Shown here piece after piece: positions 1 through 6,915 of a stretch of 64,000 bases of DNA. Position 1 is the stretch's first letter, and every line of letters begins with the position of its first letter. The DNA is from Bartonella sp. B1099 (lineage in GTDB: Bacteria; Pseudomonadota; Alphaproteobacteria; Rhizobiales; Rhizobiaceae): assembly GCF_944801835.1 (NCBI RefSeq), contig NZ_CALYLN010000001.1, positions 62,001 to 126,000 on the forward strand, given 5' to 3'. A program made the position numbers and the translations under genes. Under the pieces are notes generated by a model. That model was not told the DNA's origin, did not search any database, and saw only the letters and a list, made by a program, of their open reading frames with translations.

Positions 1-287
1 TAAAACTTACATTGAATAGCTACATAACCTTCTTGATTGCGAAGTTTTGCAACCAAATCAATGCCGATATCATTTTTATTCCAATCCTCACGCTCTTTAG
101 CCCATTCAAAATAGCTTTCAACCTTTTCATAGCGTCCATAATGGATAGGGTCATGCATAAGATATTTGCTAACAAAATCTTCAAAAATTTTTCCCTTTTT
201 AGCATTTGAAGTTGCTTGTTGACGATAATATTCCAACAGAGAGCGTAGCGTGACGTGTTTATTATCAGACTTAACAGATTGCAGCAT
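1..287 (-). CDS. N-terminus of a probable Type ISP restriction-modification/helicase enzyme (cut by window edge)
   Basis: About 95 codons read leftward from an ATG at 287 and run off the window. The translation starts MLQSVKSDNK and contains GKIFEDFVSKYLMHDP, then GIDLVAK and, nine residues later, IQCKF. The Asp and the Q-C-K are spaced like a PD-(D/E)xK nuclease active site. This layout (a 'F..L..+.L..DP' helix, GID(L/I)VA, then a-IQ-K) is the one I know from the N-terminal nuclease of Type ISP restriction-modification enzymes such as LlaBIII and from related Mrr-type helicases. Those large single-chain proteins continue with a helicase, a methylase and a specificity domain, all of which would lie left of this window. 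It sits behind the replication genes of a P4-like element on the same strand, so it is probably the element's cargo and would act in defence against phage. Family call by motif; everything beyond the N-terminus is unseen. Confidence 0.6.
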   Translation of the reverse strand, partial: MLQSVKSDNKHVTLRSLLEYYRQQATSNAKKGKIFEDFVSKYLMHDPIHYGRYEKVESYFEWAKEREDWNKNDIGIDLVAKLRNQEGYVAIQCKF

Positions 288-595
288 ATTACAATAAAAA
301 TCCCTTGTCTTATAAGATGATCAATAACCATCAAAAGAATCAAAACGAATTCAATTAAATGCGTTTAAAACAAATATCGATAAAAATGGGAAAAAACTGC
401 TAAAAAGCCGATAATTTTTTCAAAAGAGTTTTTAAAAGGATACTTATCAACAGCCTATGAGAAAGATCAGATCAGCAAAATAGTGAAATTTGCTATTCAT
501 TTGATGTGTTACTCAAGACAAATTCACTATGGGCGCTTAAAATATCATAATGATTATTTTGATAAGTTTTATAAATCATTGAAAAGGGTATTTGT

Positions 596-792
596 GTCAG
601 TTCAATTTACTGACAGATAACTGACAGGTTTTAATCAATTTACATCATTGGTTATTTTTAAAGATTGCACCATTGATATGAGTTGTGTTTTAAAGTCATT
701 AATCTATTGAAATATAATAACTTTTATTTTTGATTAAAAAATATATAGAAAGGGGGGGCTAAAAAGAACTGACAAGACTGACAGCACTGACA
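596..792. repeat. ACTGACA heptamer repeats, iteron-like
   Basis: The heptamer ACTGACA occurs directly at 609-615, 620-626, 768-774, 777-783 and 786-792, and inverted (TGTCAGT-type, GTCAGTT) at 596-602. Within each cluster the spacing is 9 to 11 bp, about one helical turn. The repeats lie just downstream of a primase/DUF3987 replication pair. P4-type satellites carry short iterons bound by their own primase-helicase near the replication gene, so these may be the element's origin. The repeats are seen; the role is inferred. Confidence 0.45.
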
Positions 793-872
793 AAACTCTT
801 TTTACAAAGTCATTCAGATCATTTTTTTTGGAAAAAAATTACTTAATGAGAATGCTATAAAAAGAGTTTTGT
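790..872. repeat. Inverted repeat, 15-bp arms
   Basis: Arm ACAAAACTCTTTTTA at 790-804 is matched exactly in reverse complement at 858-872, with 53 bp between. It lies directly after the DUF3987 gene stop on the minus strand and beside the ACTGACA cluster. It could be part of an origin, or a long hairpin ending the replication operon. Confidence 0.4.
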
Positions 873-902
873 GTGATTGTTTTAAAAACTTCAAAAGAGG
901 TG

Positions 903-2498
903 TTATTGTTTTATGCTGTTGTTTTTGACCAAAGGATGCCATTCATAATAGGCGCTAGGGTGTCCACTTGTCTGATGTGTTATAAACTTTTTTCGCAGGT
1001 GATTAGAACGACATAAAAGCTCTAAAGCTTGCGTGACAGCTTCTTTATTTTTTAAAGAACTCCAACATCGTCTATAGATATCCCTTGCCGTAAAAACATC
1101 GGGTAAACAATCACAGCGTTCGACAATCAATTTTGCACGCTCTGCTGTTAATGTATCCCCCGCCGCATAAAGACGTTTTGCGTGACTTATCAGATATTTT
1201 TCCCAACGCAACGCTGTTGTGATAGCATAGAGACCAATTTCAAAACGCCCGCTGTCAAGAAGTTCAAAAATCAACGCAAGGCTTGCTATGGTCTTTGGCA
1301 TTTTTAAAACATGCGATTGTAAGCTTTCAGAGAAACGACCACTTTTTGCCTCTCTATGAAGATTTTCTAACCATTCATAAAATTTCTCTTGTGCTTTTGG
1401 CATAAAACGCATGATCAGCGGATGTTCTGGAGAACCTAGTCGTTTATCACGAAAAGAACGAAAAACACCTTCATACTTTTGCCAACCCTCTTGATTGGGA
1501 GGTCTATCAACCAATTGCCACTCTTTTGTCTCATCGGGCCACACCAGCATTTGAAACCGTTGCAATAAGCCGTCATCGTTTATTCCACGGTGCATGGCTT
1601 GAATGATGGGAATAATTCGTGAAGGTTGAATGCCTCCAATCATTGATAAAGTTACATGGGGAATAAAAATGGTTCCACGCTCGATACGGTCATAGGTAAA
1701 TTGATCATCTCCATTAAAAGCTGTTAAATAGAAAGAACGGTCTGTTTGATATTCCTTTCTCTCCAAATTGGCTAAAAAACCAGACAATTCATCACGGACC
1801 ATTAAGAGACCACGGGGGTTTTCTTTTAACAATTCCCCAAGCTTTTCGACGGTCACATCATTGACAATAAAACGCGAGACATCATCATCATGAGCACTGT
1901 CTTTAGAGAGCGTTTCAAACAACAGAGCACGGGCTGTTTCACACTCACCTTTTTTTAGCGCTTTATTGGCTTGTCTTTCTTTTTCTCTTTTGTCTAAACT
2001 TTCTAATCTCTCTTCAATTTCTTGCCTTTCTTTCTGCTTTAACCACTCTTTATACCATTCCTTTTGAAGGCGCGTGATAGGAGCTAAAGCGGCTTTCATG
2101 GCTGGTGTTTTATATGTTGACGATTGACCAATAAGAGCCCCCCAAAGATTAGGAACAATTGTCCAATCATCATGTTGTTTTGGAGCAACTCGCACGCCAT
2201 TTCCAATCACAGCAGCCAAACCACAGAGAGCAGAGACAGCCATAAAATCGAGAGGGGCTTGTTGACGCTCTGAAACGTCATAAATATAGTCCATGAATGG
2301 CATTGGGAGCTGTAATGGATTAAAAGGTTCGACGGGTAAGAGAGCACTCTCAATTGGTTTTAATTCTCCCCAACCATTTTGTTGCAAGGCTTGTTCATAA
2401 GGAATGGCTTTTAAACAAGCATTATCATTTAAAGAGGCATTATCGTTATCATTGACGGGGGTATTCTTCTCTAAAATATTTTTATTATCTTGTTTCAT
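903..2498 (-). CDS. DUF3987 family helicase-like replication protein of a P4-like element
   Basis: 531 residues. A polar N-terminus of about 60 residues precedes the DUF3987 core. A P-loop-like GQSSTYKT lies near residue 125 and a Walker B-like LLMVRDE near residue 225. A charged helix of about 50 residues follows the P-loop, and the C-terminal part looks like a winged-helix DNA-binding segment (TARDIYRRCWSSLKNKEAV). Proteins of this family accompany CHC2/Toprim primases in satellites and integrative elements and are thought to act as the replicative helicase. Its start overlaps the stop of the upstream primase gene by four bases (ATGA), so the two are probably translationally coupled. No frameshift seen. 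Confidence 0.8.
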   Translation of the reverse strand: MKQDNKNILEKNTPVNDNDNASLNDNACLKAIPYEQALQQNGWGELKPIESALLPVEPFNPLQLPMPFMDYIYDVSERQQAPLDFMAVSALCGLAAVIGNGVRVAPKQHDDWTIVPNLWGALIGQSSTYKTPAMKAALAPITRLQKEWYKEWLKQKERQEIEERLESLDKREKERQANKALKKGECETARALLFETLSKDSAHDDDVSRFIVNDVTVEKLGELLKENPRGLLMVRDELSGFLANLERKEYQTDRSFYLTAFNGDDQFTYDRIERGTIFIPHVTLSMIGGIQPSRIIPIIQAMHRGINDDGLLQRFQMLVWPDETKEWQLVDRPPNQEGWQKYEGVFRSFRDKRLGSPEHPLIMRFMPKAQEKFYEWLENLHREAKSGRFSESLQSHVLKMPKTIASLALIFELLDSGRFEIGLYAITTALRWEKYLISHAKRLYAAGDTLTAERAKLIVERCDCLPDVFTARDIYRRCWSSLKNKEAVTQALELLCRSNHLRKKFITHQTSGHPSAYYEWHPLVKNNSIKQ

Positions 2499-2893
2499 AT
2501 TACGTACCTTGAATGATAGAGAAAATCGTTGAAATCGGTTCCTTTTGGAGCTTGCATGATAAAGACCTCAAAGCCTTGGCTATAAGCACGCTTTGCTAAA
2601 GTAAAATCTGCTTTACGACCCGCATCATCTGCTGGTTTTTGATCTGTTTTGCAGCCATTGGCTTTTAAAAAGGCTTGTTTCCCCAGCAAGCCAATTCTTG
2701 TGAGCGCTTGTATGATCTCTCTAAAAGAGCAGCCAGCATAACAAGTGAGCAAGAGACGCCCATCATTTCCATTGGTAATGGATAAACTAGGCAATTGATC
2801 ATCGTGAGCAGGGCAACGGGCAAGTCCATAACACCCATACCAAACCCCATGCAAGGCACGTGTAATGCCCTGCACATTCGTAAAAGAAAACAT
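2495..2893 (-). CDS. CHC2-type primase, shortened (Toprim core apparently deleted)
   Basis: 132 residues. The N-terminal half is a CHC2-like zinc-binding domain: CPAHDDQLPSL, then LLTCYAGCSFREII, giving His/Cys ligands around residues 27-30 and 51-55. The C-terminal part (DDAGRKADFTLAKRAY then APKGTDFNDFL) resembles the end of a Toprim domain. Full-length primases of this type are around 300 residues, and the segment normally carrying the first Toprim Glu and DxD is missing between residues 85 and 90. I therefore read this as an internal in-frame deletion rather than a short but complete enzyme. It leads the operon with the DUF3987 gene. It may have lost primer synthesis but kept DNA binding. 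Confidence 0.65.
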   Translation of the reverse strand: MFSFTNVQGITRALHGVWYGCYGLARCPAHDDQLPSLSITNGNDGRLLLTCYAGCSFREIIQALTRIGLLGKQAFLKANGCKTDQKPADDAGRKADFTLAKRAYSQGFEVFIMQAPKGTDFNDFLYHSRYVI

Positions 2894-2996
2894 ATTTTTG
2901 ATCCTATAATGATTGCATCATAGGACGGACTCTGCACTTCATTAACTTCGTGTGAAAATGAAAAGCCTTGTCCATCCTTATGTGACAAGGTTTTTT

Positions 2997-3197
2997 TTAT
3001 GCCGCATCACTTTGACGTTGCTGTTTTGCTTGTTCGATAACATTGGTAAGATCCGATTGTAACCAACGCGATAAAAAACCAAATTTTAAAGGTTTTGGAA
3101 GAGAGCCATTGGTCACATGACGGCGGAAAGTTGAGACACTCATATGAAGCAATTTTGCACTTTCACGGTCTGTTAAAAGAATATCGTTTTCTGTCAT
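2997..3197 (-). CDS. AlpA-type small helix-turn-helix regulator
   Basis: 66 residues, with LLTDRESAKLLHMSVSTFRRHV forming a MerR/AlpA-like winged helix-turn-helix and NGSLPKPLKFG forming the typical wing. AlpA proteins of P4-like elements and cryptic prophages activate the integrase/excision gene and replication genes. It lies between the integrase and primase genes on the same strand. That order (int, alpA, primase) is the usual P4-type one. Confidence 0.8.
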   Translation of the reverse strand: MTENDILLTDRESAKLLHMSVSTFRRHVTNGSLPKPLKFGFLSRWLQSDLTNVIEQAKQQRQSDAA

Positions 3198-3372
3198 AGT
3201 AAAATCCTTTCAAATATTAAAAAATGAGAACAAATCATAAGCATTTATTAACCATATTTTTGCATCATATGAAAGGTATTTAGTTTATAGAAAACAGTAT
3301 TTTATCATATATTTTCTCATGTGATAATTTATGAGTTTAATTGAGAAAGAATGAGAGAAAAGAGAGAGAAAG

Positions 3373-3381
3373 TTATCCACA
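3373..3381 (+). promoter_or_regulatory. Perfect DnaA-box match
   Basis: TTATCCACA is an exact match to the consensus DnaA box. It sits in the 210-bp gap between the AlpA and integrase genes. It could link the element to host replication initiation. A single 9-mer can also occur by chance. Confidence 0.35.
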
Positions 3382-3407
3382 GATAATGGGGTATTACACC
3401 CCATATC

Positions 3408-4574
3408 TTAAGATTGACCTGTGACATAAGCCGTCCATTTATCCATATAGACACGGCGCTGTTCTAAATAATCAGTACGACGATAGGCACGCTCTACTTT
3501 ACCCCCAACCGTATGAGCTAGAATGGTTTCAGCAACCTCATAGGGGGCATCGGTTGTTTCAGCAAGCCAATCGCGTAAACTAGAGCGAAAACCATGGGGG
3601 CAGGCTTCAATTTTATTTTTTCTCATATACGTAGCCATTATCGTAGGTGAAAGAGGACCACGATTAGTAAATGAAAAGATGAAATCACTTTTAGAGATAC
3701 ATCGGGCTTGTTCAATTACTTTCATTGCTTCTGATGATAAAGGCACACGAAATTCTGTTGTAGCATCACGCCTTCCTTTCATATTCTCAGCAGGGATAGT
3801 CCATATATCCCCCTCAATTTGATCTTTATGCATATGACACAAGGGCTTCCTACGGACTCCTGTCAGAATAAGCAAACGCAAAGCCAGCTGTGTTATAGCT
3901 GTTGTTTCACAAAGCGTTTTATAAAAAGCCGGCACATCTTTCCAATCCATCGCTGGTAAATTTTGCTTTTTATGACGTTGTTTACCTAAGAGCGCGCGTG
4001 CTTTTTCTGTTGCTTGTAAATCAACATTCAAACCTAAGGCAGCCGCATGTTTGAGACAAAGATTAAGACGATTAAGAGCTCTATAAGCAACTCCAGCTTT
4101 TGAATGCCAAATAGGAGCAAGAACATTGCGTATCTCTGTTTGGGTAATCTCAGAAACGGGCAGGCAGCCTAATTTTGGTAAAATATGAAGTTTTAAAGGT
4201 GAAAACCAATCTCCATTTTTACCATCACCTTTTAATTCTGCTTTCCGAGTTTCAAAAGCATCTAGAGCAATATCTTTTAAATAATGGAGATTGCTTATTG
4301 CCTCACGCTTTTGTTTGTTGCGTTCTTTAATGGGGTCACGACCTTCACGAAGAATAGAACGCCACCCCGTTGCCAACTCACGCGCTTGTTTTAAAGAAAC
4401 ATCTCTTAAAGCGCCTAAGCCCATTTCGCGGCGCCGCCCATGAATGGTATAACGATAAATCCATTGAGCACCTCCATCTTTACGCTTATGAAGAAGCAAG
4501 CCGGCACCATCATTATATTTGCCAGCCCCCAATGTTGCGACAGACTTTGCATTAAGACGGTTCATAAGGACCAT
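3408..4574 (-). CDS. int: Tyrosine integrase of the P4-like element
   Basis: 388 residues from the chosen start. ATG at 4574 is preceded by AAAGGAG with 5-6 bases spacing; the reading frame is open 36 bases further upstream but without a ribosome site. The N-terminal 90 residues are a DUF4102 arm-binding domain (LGAGKYNDGAGLLL, YRYTIHGRRREMGLG). The catalytic domain has the first Arg in LTGVRR, HGFRSSLRDW as the H-x-x-R box, LAH as the second His box, and the nucleophile in AYRRTD. It appears intact. It would insert and excise the element carrying the genes to its left. Its 5' part and upstream DNA are duplicated, in various states of decay, at seven other places in this window. Confidence 0.9.
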   Translation of the reverse strand: MVLMNRLNAKSVATLGAGKYNDGAGLLLHKRKDGGAQWIYRYTIHGRRREMGLGALRDVSLKQARELATGWRSILREGRDPIKERNKQKREAISNLHYLKDIALDAFETRKAELKGDGKNGDWFSPLKLHILPKLGCLPVSEITQTEIRNVLAPIWHSKAGVAYRALNRLNLCLKHAAALGLNVDLQATEKARALLGKQRHKKQNLPAMDWKDVPAFYKTLCETTAITQLALRLLILTGVRRKPLCHMHKDQIEGDIWTIPAENMKGRRDATTEFRVPLSSEAMKVIEQARCISKSDFIFSFTNRGPLSPTIMATYMRKNKIEACPHGFRSSLRDWLAETTDAPYEVAETILAHTVGGKVERAYRRTDYLEQRRVYMDKWTAYVTGQS

Positions 4575-4745
4575 TTTTACTCCTTTCTTATACAAATTTG
4601 ATCCACACACTCATCCCGCTTGTGACGTGCAAATGAGTGATTTTAATTGATGCAACATAAACAGATTTGAAATGAGAGAATCTTACGATATTCGAGACTC
4701 TCATTCAATATGCAAAACAGTGAATTATCATTATAAATCAATGTC
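4482..4745. repeat. Integrase 5' end plus upstream region, copy A of a 264-bp repeat
   Basis: This segment is nearly identical to 42242-42505, with equal length and only scattered substitutions. It covers the first 30 codons of the integrase, its ribosome site, an imperfect inverted repeat around 4676-4702 (GAATCTTACGATATTCGAGA), and the AT-rich motif ATTATCATTATAAATCAAT at 4724-4742. That AT-rich motif marks the outer edge of nearly every copy and is likely the attachment core or the element boundary. Here it also supplies the stop codon of the prophage adaptor gene. Confidence 0.8.
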
Positions 4746-5445
4746 TTGTTGGAATTATGCGGGTGACGTTATGACGTTGAGAGGTCTCTGCACGCAATTC
4801 ATGCAAATGCTCCTTAAAGTCATTGTAAGCTGCCGTTGCACAATCGGGATCTTTAAGGATATTCTTGTACAACTCATATTTTGCACGCGCCTTAATCAAA
4901 TCAAACGCGTGCACAAACCATAGATGCTCTTCATCAACACTCTCTATCTCTGCTAAGCGCAATGGAGAGAGAATGAGTTGAATTTGATAGGCTCTGTCCG
5001 GTGTAGGATAAAGATGCAATTTCCTATCAAAGTAACTGTAACAAACCGGCGTTCCTTGCTGTTCTGATCGCAATAAAGGCTCTAAAGAAACATGGTCCTT
5101 ACACGCCAAGGCAAACTTATGATGTTCATCAGAACCCAAGTAAACGCTTTTGATTTTAACAGCTGTTTCGATATGGCGGGTATCGGTTGCATCATAAGCC
5201 CCTTGCCCAGCCCTTGTTTGAAATACCACATCGCGGCTTTCGTTAAAGTAAAAAGTTTCCCTCTCACAAAAACGAATGGCAGCGAAAATACTTTCTTGGA
5301 TTTGAGATACATATTCATCCGCAACGTCATCAATCTCATCTTGAATGACAGACACGAGGTGTGAAAGGGTTTTTCTGTGACGATAAACATTTTGACCAGC
5401 CGGTATTGGTCCGCCGGTCCTAACCCGAATATAATGACGTGCCAT
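4738..5445 (-). CDS. Phage head-tail adaptor (P22 gp4 / podovirus adaptor-like)
   Basis: 235 residues from an ATG at 5445 with AAAGG eight bases upstream. It is the last gene of the structural series terS-terL-portal-scaffold-capsid. It has the alpha/beta mix of podovirus adaptor (head completion) proteins: an N-terminal helical part (SHLVSVIQDEIDDVADEYV, FAAIRFCERETFYFNESRD), a beta-rich middle ending in YFDRKLHLYPTPDRAYQIQL, and a helical C-terminus. Adaptors bind the portal and connect it to the tail. Its stop codon falls inside the boundary motif of the P4-like element, so the C-terminus may have been re-made by insertion. No tail gene follows. Confidence 0.6.
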   Translation of the reverse strand: MARHYIRVRTGGPIPAGQNVYRHRKTLSHLVSVIQDEIDDVADEYVSQIQESIFAAIRFCERETFYFNESRDVVFQTRAGQGAYDATDTRHIETAVKIKSVYLGSDEHHKFALACKDHVSLEPLLRSEQQGTPVCYSYFDRKLHLYPTPDRAYQIQLILSPLRLAEIESVDEEHLWFVHAFDLIKARAKYELYKNILKDPDCATAAYNDFKEHLHELRAETSQRHNVTRIIPTRH

Positions 5446-5474
5446 TAAAATACCTTTCCGTAATTGAAACGAAC

Positions 5475-5504
5475 TTGACATTATATGTCATGTATACTAT
5501 AGTA
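5475..5504 (+). promoter_or_regulatory. Promoter and operator of the toxin-antitoxin pair
   Basis: TTGACA at 5475-5480 and TATAGT at 5498-5503 are separated by 17 bp, a near-ideal sigma-70 promoter. Two inverted repeats overlap it: TGACAT-TAT-ATGTCA at 5476-5490 on the -35, and TACTATAGTA at 5495-5504 on the -10. They would suit binding by the helix-turn-helix antitoxin. The start of transcription would fall at or within a few bases of the toxin ATG at 5510, implying a leaderless message. Confidence 0.6.
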
Positions 5505-5509
5505 CACGA

Positions 5510-5821
5510 ATGGTAGCGATAATAAAAACAACAGATGAATTCGATAAATGGTTAGAAAAGCTTAAAGATAGAAAAGCTGCCAATATGATTCTTGAAAGAC
5601 TTCGTAGAATTCGTTCAGGACTTTTGGGTGATGTTAAATTCTTTAATGGCATAGGTGAATTACGTATCCACTATGGGGCTGGTTATCGAATTTATTTTGT
5701 AAAAAAAGGCGATAAAATCATTATATTGCTTTGGGGTGGTGACAAATCCACACAATCCAATGATATTCAAAAAGCCTTATCTCTTTTAGAGGATCTTAAA
5801 AATGAAATTGAAAACCTTTAA
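5510..5821 (+). CDS. RelE/HigB-type toxin (phage-derived Gp49-like family)
   Basis: 103 residues. FDKWLEKLKDRKAANMILERLRRI, then GDVKFFNGIGELRIHYGAGYRIYF and KGDKIIILLWGGDKSTQ, are the family hallmarks of the COG3657 addiction-module killer proteins, which are RelE-fold ribosome-dependent mRNA interferases. The toxin gene comes first, followed by the antitoxin with a 20-base overlap, as in higBA. The ATG lies about where transcription should start, with no ribosome site. It is on the strand opposite to the late genes and sits between adaptor and virion protein genes, so it looks like a moron that would stabilise the prophage. Confidence 0.85.
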   Translation: MVAIIKTTDEFDKWLEKLKDRKAANMILERLRRIRSGLLGDVKFFNGIGELRIHYGAGYRIYFVKKGDKIIILLWGGDKSTQSNDIQKALSLLEDLKNEIENL

Positions 5822-6086
5822 CTTTGAAAAACATCTCGCAACACCAGAAGATCAAGAAATCTTTTTAAATGAAGCTCTTAAAACCGGTGATGCGGCTCAT
5901 ATTGCCGATGCTATTGGTCTCGTTGCTCGCGCCCAAAATATGAGTGCCTTAGCAAAAGAAACCAATCGTGAACGTAGTGGATTATACCGCTCCTTAAGTA
6001 AAACGGGAGACCCCAAGCTTTCTACCTTAGTTGCTGTCTTATCTGCCCTTAATTTGCAACTCTCTGTACAATCTTGCAATTCATAA
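5802..6086 (+). CDS. Antitoxin with helix-turn-helix (HigA-like, COG3636)
   Basis: 94 residues. The sequence FEKHLATPEDQEIFLNEAL, then DAAHIADAIGLVARAQNMSALAKE and RSGLYRSLSKTGDPKLSTL, is typical of the probable addiction-module antidote family. Its helix-turn-helix lies at about residues 45-70. It should neutralise the toxin by direct binding and repress the promoter at 5475-5504. It starts inside the toxin gene, so translation is probably coupled. A terminator follows the stop codon by two bases. Confidence 0.85.
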   Translation: MKLKTFNFEKHLATPEDQEIFLNEALKTGDAAHIADAIGLVARAQNMSALAKETNRERSGLYRSLSKTGDPKLSTLVAVLSALNLQLSVQSCNS

Positions 6087-6088
6087 AA

Positions 6089-6118
6089 TAAGGGGAAATT
6101 AATAGATCTTTCCCCTTA
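6089..6118. terminator. Bidirectional terminator between antitoxin and virion protein genes
   Basis: TAAGGGGAAA at 6089-6098 pairs exactly with TTTCCCCTTA at 6109-6118 across a 10-base loop. A-rich and T-rich flanks occur on both sides. It separates the convergent toxin-antitoxin and late structural transcripts. Confidence 0.7.
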
Positions 6119-6121
6119 ATT

Positions 6122-6502
6122 TCAGTGATTTGTCACAAATTCAACGACTATACTTGCTTCACCTGCTTGGACTGTCTTATCAGCTTTAGCATAGAGAGTA
6201 AGCTCTTCATCATAAGGAACAAATTCCTTTTGGTTGGTGGGTTTGACCTCTTTGACTGCCTGTTGTTTGATTTCTGCCTCACCAAACTCAATCCCTCCAG
6301 CCGTGCTGCCTATTTTCACTTTCGTGTCCGAAAAGGCTGTTTTAACAAATACCTTAATCGAAGTAATTAAAGCCCCTCGAGGCAAAATGCCTATTCTCAG
6401 TGCATTCTCTTTATCTTTGTAGCTAAAATTAAGCCGCAAAAAGCTTACTTGCTGGGTATGAAGATTTCTCCCCTGTAACGGAGGTGGTAAATGATCTGCC
6501 AT
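6122..6502 (-). CDS. Small virion protein, paralogue 2 (possible capsid decoration protein)
   Basis: 126 residues from ATG at 6502; the frame is open further upstream, but this start matches the paralogue next door, and both begin MA(D/N)HLPPPLQGRN. Conserved blocks are LHTQQVSFLRLNFSYKD, GILPRGALITS and VKTAFSDTKVKIGST, followed by a more variable half ending in VEFVTNH. The fold looks all-beta. Two adjacent copies directly downstream of the major capsid gene suggest decoration or stabilisation proteins on the head. I do not recognise a named family. The last gene of the series before the inserted toxin-antitoxin pair. Confidence 0.65.
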   Translation of the reverse strand: MADHLPPPLQGRNLHTQQVSFLRLNFSYKDKENALRIGILPRGALITSIKVFVKTAFSDTKVKIGSTAGGIEFGEAEIKQQAVKEVKPTNQKEFVPYDEELTLYAKADKTVQAGEASIVVEFVTNH

Positions 6503-6513
6503 GTCTGATCCCC

Positions 6514-6894
6514 TTAATGATTTGTCACAAATTGTACGACCACAACACATTCACCAGCATCCGTGGTTTTATCACGGGTGGCATAAAGAGTAACCTCCTT
6601 ATCATTCGCAATAAAAACCTTTTGATCTGTTGGTGTAAAATCTTGTGTTCCTTGGGCTTTGATATCCTTTTCACTAAAATCATTGCCCCCATCGGTACTG
6701 CCAATCTTCAACTTCGCTTCTGAAAACGCCGTCTTAACAAATGCTTTCATCGACGTGATCAAAGCACCACGAGGGAGAGTTCCTATTTTCGTTGTGAGAT
6801 GTTTATCTTTATGCGATATGTTCAACCGTAAGAAACTCACCTGTTGCGTGTGAAGATTTCTCCCTTGTAATGGAGGTGGTAAATGATTTGCCAT
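6514..6894 (-). CDS. Small virion protein, paralogue 1 (possible capsid decoration protein)
   Basis: 126 residues, the same length as its neighbour and clearly homologous along the whole chain (MANHLPPPLQGRN, GTLPRGALITSMKAFVKTAF, KLKIGSTDGG, final VQFVTNH). A ribosome site AAGGAGG lies just before the ATG. It follows the capsid gene by 21 bases. The pair arose by tandem duplication; the N-terminal half is kept much more closely than the C-terminal half, as if the latter had diverged for a different surface or partner. Confidence 0.65.
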   Translation of the reverse strand: MANHLPPPLQGRNLHTQQVSFLRLNISHKDKHLTTKIGTLPRGALITSMKAFVKTAFSEAKLKIGSTDGGNDFSEKDIKAQGTQDFTPTDQKVFIANDKEVTLYATRDKTTDAGECVVVVQFVTNH

Positions 6895-6915
6895 GTCTTT
6901 TTTCCTCCTTAATAA

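Larger units (their letters stand above)
288..902. other. Non-coding stretch between the restriction gene and the DUF3987 gene
   Basis: No convincing gene on either strand. It is AT-rich and holds the ACTGACA heptamer repeats and the 15-bp inverted repeat listed separately. It also holds a G7 run near 752-758. It would contain the promoter of the leftward restriction gene. Confidence 0.6.

Noticed and set aside
20..343. 107-residue minus-strand frame and 65-residue plus-strand frame at the left edge
   Set aside because: The third minus-strand frame, running off the window, carries a recognisable nuclease domain and excludes these.
1..5500. Search for the other half of a tRNA-Gln attachment site at the left end of the prophage
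   Set aside because: No copy of the tRNA-Gln 3' end was found; it may lie left of the window or have been lost with the tail genes.
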